A DNA stretch of 64,000 nucleotides from Candidatus Roseilinea sp. (GTDB lineage Bacteria; Chloroflexota; Anaerolineae; J036; Brachytrichaceae): the NCBI GenBank assembly GCA_026003755.1, contig BPHV01000004.1, forward strand, positions 186,001-250,000. Reading direction: 5' to 3'. Within the stretch, counting starts at the first letter, position 1, and each line of letters begins with the position of its first letter. Made by a program: the position numbers and the translations under genes. Below the pieces are notes generated by a model that made no database searches, had not been told where the DNA came from, and was given only the letters and a program-made list of their open reading frames with translations. Below, piece by piece: positions 9,141 to 17,365 of this stretch.

Positions 9141-9932
9141 TTAATCCTCCTCGCCCAACCACTGATAGCTCACCAACTCACACCCGTGCGTCTCTTTGCC
9201 GAGCAGCACCTCTTGCTTGATGACCACGTCATGCAGGTCGGTCCAGATGGTCGTGAAAGGCGCGTCGTTGTTGCCACCGCCGGCGACATGCTCCTCGATG
9301 GTATACCGCCGCGTGACCATGAACGGCTGCACCAAAGATGTGATCTGCTCGTCGCGCACGTAGCAGTATGTCTGCGATAGCACCAACGGTTCGAGCGAGG
9401 GTTGAGTCACCACGATCGCCTCGATCTGCACCTGCGCGCCTGGCTTCAGCGGCAAGCGGCGTAGGTGCGCAAAGTTGAGCAGCGCTGAGCCGTAGTCGAG
9501 GAAGGTATGCGATCCGTAAGCCACCTTTGAGGCGTAGAGGCATCTGGCCTTCGTCGTCACCGCGGGCGTTGAGGACTGCTCGCGCGGCGCGCGGTTGGGG
9601 TCGCCGAAGCGCAGCGGCTCTTCATCAATGATGATCTCCAACTCGTTGCCGCTCGGCGTGTAGTGCGCAACGCGCCGCTTCCCTTCAAGGTCCAACTTCA
9701 CCCAGAACTTGCGGGCCGACCAGGTGTGATCCAAGTCAAGGTGCGCCCGTTGCTGGTTCCGGATCGGCCAAATCAGGTCAATCTCGGTCATCAACCGATA
9801 GCCACCACCGCACAAACCAAAGATGCCCCACAGCTCCTCGCCCACCACTCTGCGATTGTGCAGGATGCGATAGACGCCGTGCGCAATCCGACGGGTGAAC
9901 CGGTCAGACGTGTCGAGATCGAAATCTTCCAT
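9141..9932 (-). CDS. Conserved hypothetical protein, beta-rich, similar in layout to the gene at 6903
   Basis: 263 residues, no signal peptide or membrane segment, family not recognised. The N-terminal motif HGVYRILHNRRVVGEELWGI parallels the opening of the 6903 protein. The body is beta-rich, with strands such as KFWVKLDLEGKRRVAHY and VQIEAIVVTQPS, and closes with TIWTDLHDVVIKQEVLL. A glycolipid-binding or lipocalin-like beta-barrel is one possibility, not demonstrated. The start lies 14 nt downstream of the rho stop codon, so it is probably cotranscribed with rho. A GCGAGGATT/AATCCTcCTCGC palindrome overlaps its stop codon at the convergent junction with nuoN. Confidence 0.65.
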   Translation of the reverse strand: MEDFDLDTSDRFTRRIAHGVYRILHNRRVVGEELWGIFGLCGGGYRLMTEIDLIWPIRNQQRAHLDLDHTWSARKFWVKLDLEGKRRVAHYTPSGNELEIIIDEEPLRFGDPNRAPREQSSTPAVTTKARCLYASKVAYGSHTFLDYGSALLNFAHLRRLPLKPGAQVQIEAIVVTQPSLEPLVLSQTYCYVRDEQITSLVQPFMVTRRYTIEEHVAGGGNNDAPFTTIWTDLHDVVIKQEVLLGKETHGCELVSYQWLGEED

Positions 9933-9946
9933 CGTCCGCTGCGCGA

Positions 9947-11386
9947 TTACGTCAAATCCTTCGTTAACGAGGCCAGAAACTCTTCGTTGGTCTTCGTCTT
10001 AGAGAATCGCTGCAGGAAGGCTTCCATCGCCGTGGTGATGTCGTAGCCGGCGCCTTGCGGCTGAGGCGCCATCAGTTGGCTGAGCATGCGCCGCATCAGG
10101 TAGGTGCGCTGCGCCGTCTTTTCGCCCAGCAACAATTCTTCGCGGCGCGTGCCGCTGGCGAGGATGTCGAAGGCGGGGAAGATGCGGCGCTCGGCCAGGC
10201 GACGCGAGAGATGGATCTCCATGTTGCCGGTGCCTTTGAACTCCTCATAAATGAAGTCGTCCATGCGGCTGCCGGTATCCACCAGCACGGTGGCGATGAC
10301 GGTCAGGCTGCCGCCCTCTTCGAGGTTGCGCGCCGCGCCGAAGAACTCCTTGGGGGGATAGAGCGCCGCCGGGTCCACACCGCCGGAGAGCGTCCGGCCG
10401 GAGGAAGGGACGGTGAGGTTATAGGCGCGGCTGAGGCGCGTCAGCGAGTCCAGCAGGATCACCACGTCGCGGCCACATTCGACGAGGCGCTTGGCGCGAT
10501 TAAGCACCATCTCCGCCACGCGCACGTGGCTCTGCACCGGCTCGTCGAACGTGGAGGAGATCACCTCCGCATCCACGGAGCGATCGAAGTCGGTCGCTTC
10601 TTCCGGCCGCTCGGCAATCAAGGCCACCATGAGATGCACGTCGCGATAGCTCTTGCTGATGGCGTTGGCGATGTCTTTGAGCAGCGTAGTCTTGCCCACC
10701 TTGGGCGGCGCAACGATCAAGCCGCGCTGGCCTTTGCCAATGGGCGCAACAATGTTGAGCAAGCGCATGCTGAGTTTGCCGCTCGCTTCGAGGTTGTAAA
10801 TCTCGTTGGGGAAGATCGGCGTCAGCTTTTCAAAGTGCGGGCGGTTCTTGGCCTGTTCGGGGTCCTGGCCATTGACGGCCTCCACGCGCAGCAAGCTAAA
10901 GTATTTCTCATTCTCTTTTGGGGGGCGCACTTGCCCAACCACCATGTCACCGGTACGCAACCCAAAGCGCTTGATCTGCGACGGGGACACATAGATGTCC
11001 TCCGGCCCCGGCAGGTAGTGCTCGGCCCGCAGAAAGCCGATGTTGTCGTCCACGATGTCAATGACGCCGCCGCGCAGCTCCAGGCCGTTCTTCTCGGCCT
11101 GGGCGCGCAGGAGCTGAATGATCAAGTCATCCTTCTTCAACCGGCTGTAGCCCGAGATGCCCAGCTCTTTGGCGCGCTCCCGCAGCTCACTCAGCGTCTC
11201 ATGTTCCAGACGCGCCATGTCGAACATGTTGCGCCGCTGCGGGCGTCCGCCTTGCGGCGCCGGCGATGGCGTCGCGGCCACCGCTTCCTCGACGACCGTT
11301 GGCGCCTCCTCGGCGCCGTCGCCGTTCATCGCTTCAGGCGAAGGGCTCGGGATGGATTCTTCTTGTGGTTGTGTGTGTCTTCTCAT
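9947..11386 (-). CDS. rho: Transcription termination factor Rho
   Basis: Hexameric RNA-dependent ATPase that terminates transcription. The 479-residue protein has an N-terminal extension of about 55 residues rich in Pro, Glu and Ala, then the Rho_N helical domain ([19 protein letters not shown]), the cold-shock-like RNA-binding domain ([20 protein letters not shown]) and the RecA-like motor. Walker A is [16 protein letters not shown] and Walker B is [16 protein letters not shown]. The C-terminal [18 protein letters not shown] region is conserved. The start ATG 11386 is supported by the low-complexity extension common in high-GC bacteria. The hypothetical gene at 9141 follows at 14 nt. Confidence 0.97.
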   Translation of the reverse strand: MRRHTQPQEESIPSPSPEAMNGDGAEEAPTVVEEAVAATPSPAPQGGRPQRRNMFDMARLEHETLSELRERAKELGISGYSRLKKDDLIIQLLRAQAEKNGLELRGGVIDIVDDNIGFLRAEHYLPGPEDIYVSPSQIKRFGLRTGDMVVGQVRPPKENEKYFSLLRVEAVNGQDPEQAKNRPHFEKLTPIFPNEIYNLEASGKLSMRLLNIVAPIGKGQRGLIVAPPKVGKTTLLKDIANAISKSYRDVHLMVALIAERPEEATDFDRSVDAEVISSTFDEPVQSHVRVAEMVLNRAKRLVECGRDVVILLDSLTRLSRAYNLTVPSSGRTLSGGVDPAALYPPKEFFGAARNLEEGGSLTVIATVLVDTGSRMDDFIYEEFKGTGNMEIHLSRRLAERRIFPAFDILASGTRREELLLGEKTAQRTYLMRRMLSQLMAPQPQGAGYDITTAMEAFLQRFSKTKTNEEFLASLTKDLT

Positions 11387-11811
11387 GATTACTCACATGC
11401 TAAAGTTCAGACGTGGGTTGGGGGCAGGGCAACGCACAATGGCCAGCCAAGATGCGAAAACGGTGGTCTTGCTGTTTTGTGGAGGCGCGATGTTCGTCCA
11501 GCGCAAGGAGAGCGCGCGGCAGCGCTTCCCCGATTTCGGCGGCCTGCCTGGCCGTCGCGCTGCGTCGAAGCGCATCTGCACAAACCGTCGCTTTCTGATG
11601 GACTTGCTCATGCGAATCTCTTGCCGCTTGTTGTTTTAAGCCACGCGCTTTGGCCTGATTTTGGAGGTTGCCCTCCGGCCCGTGGCCGAACCTCAAGCTC
11701 ACATGCAGTTGCAGCGCCCCGCCGAGTGCCTCAACTGCGCTTGATCCCCATGCAATCTTTTCGGCCCCCGCTTTGCCAAACTCTGCCAGGCGCAAGGCGC
11801 GTCAACAGCCA
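11387..11811. other. 425-bp gap between rho and glpX, no convincing gene
   Basis: Minus-strand open frames exist here (for example 11393-11611 beginning MSKSIRKRRF, and an overlapping frame to 11795), but neither shows a recognisable domain, and composition is compatible with chance frames at this GC content. Part of this stretch is probably the rho leader. I see no strong terminator. Confidence 0.4.
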
Positions 11812-12813
11812 TCAATCAACGTAGGTGACTTGACTGAAGGTGCGCAGCTTGTCTAAGCGGTGGCGTGATTCAATATAGCGAACCGTGCCGGATTTCGACC
11901 GCATCACCAGGGAGAACGTGCGGGCGATGTTGCTGCTATAGTGTACACCCGCCAGCAACTCTCCTGTCGTGATGCCCGTTGCGGCGAAGAAGACGTCGTC
12001 GCCGCCACACAATTTCTCCGTCGTCAGGATCTCGTCCAAGTTGCACTGCGACTGCGCCTGCTCACGTTCGGCGTCATCGCGCGGCCAAAGCTTGCCCTGA
12101 ATTTCGCCGCCCAGACAGCGCATCGCCGCGGCGGTGATCACGCCTTCCGGCGTGCCGCCGATGCCCATGAGGATGTCTACGCCAGAATCGGGGATGGCGG
12201 TTTGCAACGCGCCGGAGATATCCCCATCAGAGATTAGCTTGACGCGCGCGCCCGTGGCGCGCACTTTCTCGATGAGCTTTTGATGGCGCGGACGATCCAA
12301 TATGCACACCGTGACGGCGCTGATCGGCATCCCCTTGGCGCGCGCAACGGCGCGGATGTTCGCCGCCGGCGGCGCTTCGATGTCAACGACGCCGACGCAT
12401 TCCGGGCCCACCACGATCTTATCCATGTAAAAGGTGCACGGCTTGAACATTTTGCCGCGCTCGGCCAGTCCAACGACCGAAATCGCCCCGGCGCCGCCGA
12501 CGCTGAGCAGGCGGGTGCCGTCTATTGGATCCACGGCGATGTCCACCGGAATTCCCAGCCCATTGCCCAGCCTTTCGCCGTTGTAGAGCATTGGCGCTGC
12601 GTCCTTTTCACCCTCTCCAATGACGACGACGCCGTCCATATCCACTTCGCTCAGGATCAGCCGCATCGCCTCGACGGCGGCCTGGTCGCCGGCGTTTGGA
12701 TTGCCGCGTCCCATCCACTTGCTGGCTGCAAGCGCCGCTGCCTCGGTCGCGCGCACCAATTCCAAGGCCAGGTTGCGATCCGGCTTGCTGTTGTCGCCGC
12801 TGTGATGTGCCAT
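11812..12813 (-). CDS. glpX: Class II fructose-1,6-bisphosphatase
   Basis: Hydrolyses fructose-1,6-bisphosphate to fructose-6-phosphate in gluconeogenesis or carbon fixation. The 333-residue length from ATG 12813 (MAHHSGDN...) matches the GlpX family. Motifs are [16 protein letters not shown] near the N-terminus, [14 protein letters not shown], the lithium-sensitive phosphatase metal motif [14 protein letters not shown], and [15 protein letters not shown]. The open frame extends to 12969, but the added residues are not GlpX-like and approach the tRNA gene, so the internal ATG is preferred. It is a single gene on the minus strand. Confidence 0.94.
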   Translation of the reverse strand: MAHHSGDNSKPDRNLALELVRATEAAALAASKWMGRGNPNAGDQAAVEAMRLILSEVDMDGVVVIGEGEKDAAPMLYNGERLGNGLGIPVDIAVDPIDGTRLLSVGGAGAISVVGLAERGKMFKPCTFYMDKIVVGPECVGVVDIEAPPAANIRAVARAKGMPISAVTVCILDRPRHQKLIEKVRATGARVKLISDGDISGALQTAIPDSGVDILMGIGGTPEGVITAAAMRCLGGEIQGKLWPRDDAEREQAQSQCNLDEILTTEKLCGGDDVFFAATGITTGELLAGVHYSSNIARTFSLVMRSKSGTVRYIESRHRLDKLRTFSQVTYVD

Positions 12814-12979
12814 AGGTTGATCGGCTATAGAAGTCCGGTGTACCACTGTGCGCAATTCAGAGATCGAGAACGTTTGACAAAACGTCGGGGCGGAGGCGCG
12901 CCCAGTACGCGCACGAAAGTTCCGCCGGTTTACGGATACTTTTTGAAACCTGGACTCGAGGGATCCCAACTCGGAAAGA

Positions 12980-13052
12980 TCGGGGAACCGGGATTTGAAC
13001 CCGGGACCTCACGGTCCCAAACCGTGCGCGCTGCCATCTGCGCCATTCCCCG
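12980..13052 (-). tRNA. tRNA-Pro(UGG)
   Basis: A complete cloverleaf can be folded by hand. Acceptor arms are CGGGGAA/TTCCCCG with discriminator A, the D stem is GCGC/GCGC, and the anticodon stem is CACGG/CCGTG with loop TTTGGGA giving anticodon TGG. The variable loop is AGGTC, and the T arm is CCGGG-TTCAAAT-CCCGG. The 73-nt length fits exactly. CCA is not encoded. It reads codon CCA and, by wobble, other proline codons. Confidence 0.97.
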
Positions 13053-13122
13053 GGGGACAGGCGCATTATACATGGAGTCAGCCTTCGCGTGTTCGATAAT
13101 GCGCCTCCAACATCGCATTTGC

Positions 13123-13128
13123 TATAAT
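13123..13128 (+). promoter_or_regulatory. Extended -10 box upstream of the membrane protein/YtxH pair
   Basis: TGCTATAAT forms an extended -10 (TGN preceding TATAAT). It lies 17 nt upstream of ATG 13146, implying a leader of only about 10 nt and no visible Shine-Dalgarno, so the first gene may be read as a near-leaderless message. Confidence 0.45.
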
Positions 13129-13145
13129 CCCATGCAGATGTTCCC

Positions 13146-13682
13146 ATGAGTGAAAATTCGCGAACGCGAGAGCAAGACTCCGGGATGCCGGCGGAGTCGG
13201 ACGGCAAGGCAGAGGCGCAGACCTCGCCTGCGAAGCTGCCGCCGCCGGCGTACGACGATCCCGGAGTTAAGCGAGCGAATCGCAGGGCCATCTCTGTTGC
13301 CACAGCGACAGGCGCGTTCGTTGTTGGTGTGTTGGCCCTGATCATCTATCTTTTGTTACAAAACCCGGCACTCACGGCGAACATCCGCGACATTGTGGTC
13401 ATTCTGACCGCTGTTGCGTTGATCGTCATAAGCTTGGTGATCAGCGTGCTGCTCGTGCTCCTGCTGTATCGTCTACAAGAACTGACGCGCTTCCTGCGCG
13501 CCGAACTGGTGCCGATCCTGACGGAGACTCAGAAGGCTGCCAAAGCCGTGTACGGGACGACGCTGTTCATGAGCGACAGCATCGCCAAACCGGCCATCAA
13601 AGCTGCCGGGTTCGTCTCGCGAATGCAGCGAATGGCCCAGGCGGTCAATATGAAAGCCAAAGGCGGCGCGGGGCGACGGTGA
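13146..13682 (+). CDS. Two-helix membrane protein, DUF948-like topology
   Basis: 178 residues. A hydrophilic N-terminus of about 45 residues (acidic and Pro-rich) is followed by two strong membrane segments (about residues 52-72, VATATGAFVVGVLALIIYLL, and 84-107, VVILTAVALIVISLVISVLL), then an amphipathic C-terminal helix region with LTRFLRAELVPILTETQKAA. The last part resembles DUF948/YtxG-type proteins, in which a membrane anchor precedes a coiled helix. The gene is followed 47 nt later by a YtxH-domain gene, the combination seen in Gram-positive ytxGH-like stress loci. Exact role unknown; a general envelope or stress role is an inference from context. Confidence 0.65.
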   Translation: MSENSRTREQDSGMPAESDGKAEAQTSPAKLPPPAYDDPGVKRANRRAISVATATGAFVVGVLALIIYLLLQNPALTANIRDIVVILTAVALIVISLVISVLLVLLLYRLQELTRFLRAELVPILTETQKAAKAVYGTTLFMSDSIAKPAIKAAGFVSRMQRMAQAVNMKAKGGAGRR

Positions 13683-13729
13683 TATACCAGCTCGCAAGCC
13701 TTATCCAAATTAAGAAGAGGTGACGACAT

Positions 13730-14086
13730 ATGGCTAATCACGATTCAGGCGCCGAGATGGGAGCCTTCTTCGCGGGGGTGCTGATCGGCGGATTGATTGG
13801 CGCTGCGACGGCGCTGCTGATGGCGCCGCAAAGCGGCGAGGAGACGCGCAAGCAAATCAGCCGCACCGGCCACGAATTCCGCGACCGCGCCTACGATTCG
13901 CTCGAGGACGCCCGCGAACGCGCCGAGGCAACCATCGCCGACGCCCGCCGCCGCGCCGAGCGCATCATCGAAGAAGCGCGTGAACGCGCCGAGCGCATGA
14001 TTCAGGAAGCGCGTGCGTCCGTCGAGCATGCCGCGCAAGACGCTAAAGAAGCGGCCGACCGCGCCGCGACGTCGGGCGAGGGCTGA
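13730..14086 (+). CDS. YtxH domain-containing protein
   Basis: 118 residues. The N-terminal glycine-rich membrane segment FFAGVLIGGLIGAATALLMA, followed by PQSGEETRKQI, is the YtxH signature. The rest is a long Ala/Glu/Arg coiled coil with a heptad-like RRAERIIEEARERAERMIQE pattern. A good ribosome-binding site (AAGAGGTGA) precedes ATG 13730. It is cotranscribed with the two-helix membrane protein and followed by a strong hairpin terminator at 14228. YtxH proteins are small stress-associated membrane proteins of unclear mechanism. Confidence 0.88.
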   Translation: MANHDSGAEMGAFFAGVLIGGLIGAATALLMAPQSGEETRKQISRTGHEFRDRAYDSLEDARERAEATIADARRRAERIIEEARERAERMIQEARASVEHAAQDAKEAADRAATSGEG

Positions 14087-14227
14087 CGGCGCGTCCAAAC
14101 CCTCAGCTTGCCCGCGGGCGCTGGCCTCGTGCGAAACGCCGCGCTAGGTGCTGATGCTAATGGACGCTTGATTTGAGTGATGAACGTTCAGTCGAGCTGA
14201 ATCGGCTCTTGGTGTGAGTGTGAGCAA

Positions 14228-14265
14228 CGTGCCATCTCGCGCGGCGGGATGGCACGCTTGTTTTT
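14228..14265 (+). terminator. Rho-independent terminator (or leader hairpin of the aminotransferase gene)
   Basis: CGTGCCATC (14228-14236) pairs perfectly with GATGGCACG (14248-14256), followed by CTTGTTTTT. The position, 140 nt after the YtxH stop and 39 nt before the next start, suits a terminator for the upstream pair. An attenuator role for the downstream gene cannot be excluded. Confidence 0.75.
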
Positions 14266-14303
14266 CCGCGCTTCTTTCGCAGCGCGGGAGGAAAAGGAGA
14301 ACT

Positions 14304-15752
14304 ATGTTTAGAGACAAATACCTAACCGACTTACCGATGGAATCTTTAGTGAAGCCTGCCACGGGCTCTATGGCGGCCGACGCGGTCGCTATGGCACCAG
14401 CAGGCGAAGCTCCACGCGTTGTATCGGTCGGCGCTCGACCGGCGACACAACGCGATCTGTGGTACGCGCGTGCGCGCGCCGTCATGCCGTGGGGCGTCTC
14501 GTCCAACTTCCGTTATTGGAACGACGCCGATACCCCGGTAATCGCGCGCGGCAAAGGCGCATATATCTGGGATGTGGACGGCAAAAGATATATTGACTAT
14601 CGCCTCGGCTTCGGGCCGGTCATCTTGGGTCACGCTTACGAGGCTGTGACGCAGGCGGTCTTCGAAGCCATGCAGGATGGCAACACATTTGCTTTCACGA
14701 ACGTATACGAAGTGCGCGCGGCAGAGCGCATCTGCCGCATGACAGGCGTAGATAAGGTGCGTTTCACCAACAGCGGCAGCGAGAGCACGATGCACGCGCT
14801 GCGCATCGCCAGGGCGCACACCAACCGCGAGCGATTTATCAAGTTCGAGGGGTGCTACCACGGCGCGCACGACTATGTGATGTGGAGCACCTCCGACAGC
14901 CCGGTCAGCGCGATGGGCTCGCGCCGCAGCCCAATCCCCGTGTCGACCAGCAGTGGCATTCCCAGCGATGTGCGCAAGTGGGTGATCACCTTGCCTTTCA
15001 ATGACTTCGCGATGTTAGAGCGCACGGTACGCGATCATGGCCATAGCATCGCGGCGATTTTGGTCGAGCCGATGATGGGCAACATGGCTGGGATCATGCC
15101 TGCTAAGGGTTGGCTGGAATTCATTCGCAAATTGTGTGACGACTACGGCATTGTGATGATCTTGGACGAGGTGAAGACGGGATTCCGCATCGCGCCTGGC
15201 GGTGCGCAACAATTCTTCGGCGTGCGCGCCGATCTCGTCACCTACGCTAAGGCGATGGGCAACGGCTTCCCAATCGGCGCCATCGGCGGCAAGGAAGAAT
15301 TCATGATGACCATCGAGCCAGGCGCAGTGGGTCATGGCGGCACCTACTGCGGCAACGTGGTTTCCGTCGCAGCGTGCGATGCGGTGCTGCGCGTGATGGA
15401 GGAAGAGCCGGTGTTCGAGACCATCCACGCGCGAGGGCTGCGGCTGATGGCCGGCATCCAGGAAATTCTCAACCGCTTCGGCATCCCCCATTCGCTGACG
15501 GGTGTGCCGGCGATGTTCGGCCTCATCATCGGCGATGGCGAGTCCACCGACAAACCCTCCGACTATCGCTCGGCGGAACGGTTTGCCAACGACGCGCTGA
15601 TGGACGCGATCTTCGAGGGCTTATATGCGCGCGGGATCATGCCCGACCCAGACTACGGCGAACCCTGGTTCCTGTGCTACGCGCTCTCCGAAGCGGACGT
15701 GGACGAGACGCTTCAGGCCTATGAGGATGCAGTGAAAGCAGCGCTGCGATAA
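14304..15752 (+). CDS. Class III aminotransferase, glutamate-1-semialdehyde aminomutase-like
   Basis: PLP enzyme of fold type I, 482 residues from ATG 14304, chosen because AAAGGAGA lies 4 nt upstream. The core begins with VMPWGVSSNFRYW, as in HemL-like proteins. NSGSEST binds the phosphate, CYHGAHD is the active-site loop, MILDEVKTGFR contains the PLP-pyridine Asp288, and TYAKAMGNGFPIGAIGG contains the PLP Lys316. An N-terminal extension of about 50 residues is longer than in standard HemL (about 430 residues). No heme-pathway genes are adjacent, so it could be true HemL or a related omega-aminotransferase or aminomutase with another substrate. It is monocistronic, bounded by hairpin terminators on both sides. 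Confidence 0.85.
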   Translation: MFRDKYLTDLPMESLVKPATGSMAADAVAMAPAGEAPRVVSVGARPATQRDLWYARARAVMPWGVSSNFRYWNDADTPVIARGKGAYIWDVDGKRYIDYRLGFGPVILGHAYEAVTQAVFEAMQDGNTFAFTNVYEVRAAERICRMTGVDKVRFTNSGSESTMHALRIARAHTNRERFIKFEGCYHGAHDYVMWSTSDSPVSAMGSRRSPIPVSTSSGIPSDVRKWVITLPFNDFAMLERTVRDHGHSIAAILVEPMMGNMAGIMPAKGWLEFIRKLCDDYGIVMILDEVKTGFRIAPGGAQQFFGVRADLVTYAKAMGNGFPIGAIGGKEEFMMTIEPGAVGHGGTYCGNVVSVAACDAVLRVMEEEPVFETIHARGLRLMAGIQEILNRFGIPHSLTGVPAMFGLIIGDGESTDKPSDYRSAERFANDALMDAIFEGLYARGIMPDPDYGEPWFLCYALSEADVDETLQAYEDAVKAALR

Positions 15753-15771
15753 GCGGACGCAAAGCTGCAAG

Positions 15772-15809
15772 AAGAGCGGGCCGCTGTATGATGCGCGCCC
15801 GCTCTTTCC
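15772..15809 (+). terminator. Rho-independent terminator after the aminotransferase
   Basis: AAGAGCGGGC (15772-15781) and GCCCGCTCTT (15797-15806) form a perfect 10-bp stem with a 15-nt loop, followed by a short U tract. It lies 20 nt after the stop codon. Confidence 0.85.
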
Positions 15810-15986
15810 GTTGACGCCGACGGCTTACCCCCTGGGCGAGCGATGACTGCCTCGGGCAGCACATGGCCGACGCGCGGACCACCCTGCTTTCTCATTCAAC
15901 TGCAACGACCGGGCGCCCCGCGGGCCGGACCAAGGGGATCAGCGCAGGGATTGGCCGGCATCGGTGTCGCGCAGCGCGTCGTCGTT

Positions 15987-16011
15987 GGGGAAGCCGACAT
16001 CGGCTTGCCCC
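15987..16011. terminator. Inverted repeat, possible terminator of the minus-strand DUF3147-like gene
   Basis: GGGG-AAGCCGA and TCGGCTT-g-CCCC form a near-perfect palindrome with a 2-nt centre, 25 nt beyond the stop codon of the gene at 16036. There is no U tract on the minus strand, so termination activity is uncertain. Confidence 0.35.
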
Positions 16012-16035
16012 TGCGGAGAAATGCGCCCCCGCAGC

Positions 16036-16389
16036 CTACGCAGGAACTTTCAACCAGCCCACGCGAATGAACGCGAAGACCAGCCCCGCCCACACAACGT
16101 AGGCGCCCAAGATGGCCGTCCATAGCGTCACGCCCAACCGCAGCAGCCCATAGACAACGATCACCCACACGATGGTTGCGAGCAAGCCGGGCACCAGCGC
16201 CCGCACAAATGACGCGGCGGCGTCCGGCTCGTAATTGCCGCCCCCGAACACCACCCACAACCCCAGTGGGATATTGATCGGCATCGTAGCGAGGATAGCG
16301 GCAAGGGTCTTCGAGCGATCGCGCAGGATAGCCACGCCCAGGATGATGGCGATAGACGCGATAACGGGTAACGCTTTCTGAGTGTTCAT
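16036..16389 (-). CDS. Small integral membrane protein, DUF3147/GlpM-like
   Basis: 117 residues with four hydrophobic segments: about 7-22, 29-49, 66-84 and 90-112. The arrangement of RDRSKTLAAILATMPINIP after helix 1, followed by a soluble loop and a final pair of helices ending in LVFAFIRVGWLKV, resembles the DUF3147/GlpM group of small membrane proteins. No function is established for that group beyond membrane location. The gene stands alone on the minus strand with a palindrome just beyond its stop. Confidence 0.6.
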   Translation of the reverse strand: MNTQKALPVIASIAIILGVAILRDRSKTLAAILATMPINIPLGLWVVFGGGNYEPDAAASFVRALVPGLLATIVWVIVVYGLLRLGVTLWTAILGAYVVWAGLVFAFIRVGWLKVPA

Positions 16390-16435
16390 CGGCTCTGCTC
16401 AACTGATCTGGTTAGACGAGGCAGCGGTTCGCCGG

Positions 16436-16612
16436 TCATCTCGGCTGTGTTCGATCGCGTGCAGACGGGTCTTCGTCCAACCCCAGACTGATGTAAGGAT
16501 GCAGCACGCAGATGATGACAACATCCGGCCCCGTCGCCTCAACCATCTCAACAGGTTCGGTGAAGAGCGGGCCGCCGACTGCGGCGCCGGTGCCCGCGCC
16601 GAAGAGAGGCAT
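16436..16612 (-). CDS. Possible small protein, 58 residues, unknown
   Basis: A short frame from ATG 16612 encodes MPLFGAGTGAAVGGPLFTEP, then a hydrophobic stretch (DVVIICVLHPYISLG) and ends ...RDRTQPR. The sequence reads like protein rather than an antisense shadow, with ordinary residue composition and no rare-codon clustering, but I recognise no family and see no clear ribosome-binding site. The surrounding 16390-16858 gap shows nothing else convincing. Confidence 0.3.
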   Translation of the reverse strand: MPLFGAGTGAAVGGPLFTEPVEMVEATGPDVVIICVLHPYISLGLDEDPSARDRTQPR

Positions 16613-16858
16613 CGTGGAGCGAATGGGTCATGGGTGAGAGCGCACAGCGCGCCGCGTATTCTTATCTGCGCGATCAATCGCGACGTCGGAAGCTCATTGT
16701 AGCCGATGGGCTACACCTCTTCGCGGCGACGTCTGGCCTGTGCCTTAACCTGACAAGTGTAGAATATTATGGGTAGTCCACAGGCTTTCGAGTAAGGAGA
16801 CGAGAAACCAGAAAGCGCAACTGTCTATCACAGCACAGCGCCGTCGCTGCGCCGGGTT

Positions 16859-17365
16859 TTGGTGCTCAACGTCACGTATGAACCGCTTAGCGTGGTTCCC
16901 GTGCCTCGCGCAATCCACCTGTTGATGATGCAGCGAGCCGAGTTGATCGAGGCGTCTGACGCCGTCGTCCGCAGCGAACGGCTGCAACTGCCGGTGCCGC
17001 AGGTCATCCGGCTGCTTCATTACGTCCGCGTACCGCACAACTTGCCGCTTCCCCTCTCACGCCGCGCGCTGCTCTTGCGAGATGACTACACCTGCCAGTA
17101 TTGCGGCGCACAGCCGGGCCGAGAAAATTTAACGATTGATCACGTTATTCCCCGTTCGCGGGGCGGGCGCACGGAGTGGGAGAACGTGGTTGCCGCCTGC
17201 AGCGCATGCAACCGCAAGAAAGGCAACCGCACCCCAGAAGAGGCGGGGATGACGCTACGGCGCAAGCCGCATCGCCCGCGCTTCTGGGCCATGACGCTGC
17301 TGACCATGGCAACCAACGACGTATGGCGCAAATATCTCAACTTGAACGGGTCAGATGAGACGTGA
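16859..17365 (+). CDS. HNH endonuclease family protein
   Basis: Nuclease of the compact HNH type (RVLVLNxTYEPL group). The N-terminal region VLNVTYEPLSVVPVPRAIHL is typical. The zinc-dependent HNH core follows: DYTCQYCG (first Cys pair), LTIDHVIPRSRGG (His-Asp-His core) and NVVAACSACNRKKGNRTPEEAG (second Cys pair). The frame is open from 16796 but contains no ATG. TTG 16859 or GTG 16862 are the best starts, although relatives usually begin a few residues earlier and a Shine-Dalgarno-like AAGGAGA lies at 16794-16800. The 3' end overlaps the following glycosidase gene by 11 nt. No restriction or phage genes are adjacent. Confidence 0.88.
   Translation: MVLNVTYEPLSVVPVPRAIHLLMMQRAELIEASDAVVRSERLQLPVPQVIRLLHYVRVPHNLPLPLSRRALLLRDDYTCQYCGAQPGRENLTIDHVIPRSRGGRTEWENVVAACSACNRKKGNRTPEEAGMTLRRKPHRPRFWAMTLLTMATNDVWRKYLNLNGSDET

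Noticed and set aside
10055..11824. Long plus-strand frame opposite rho
   Set aside because: Antisense to a fully conserved Rho protein; composition typical of a shadow frame.
12814..12969. Upstream start for glpX at 12969
   Set aside because: The extra 52 residues are not GlpX-like and end next to the tRNA gene; ATG 12813 gives the normal family length.
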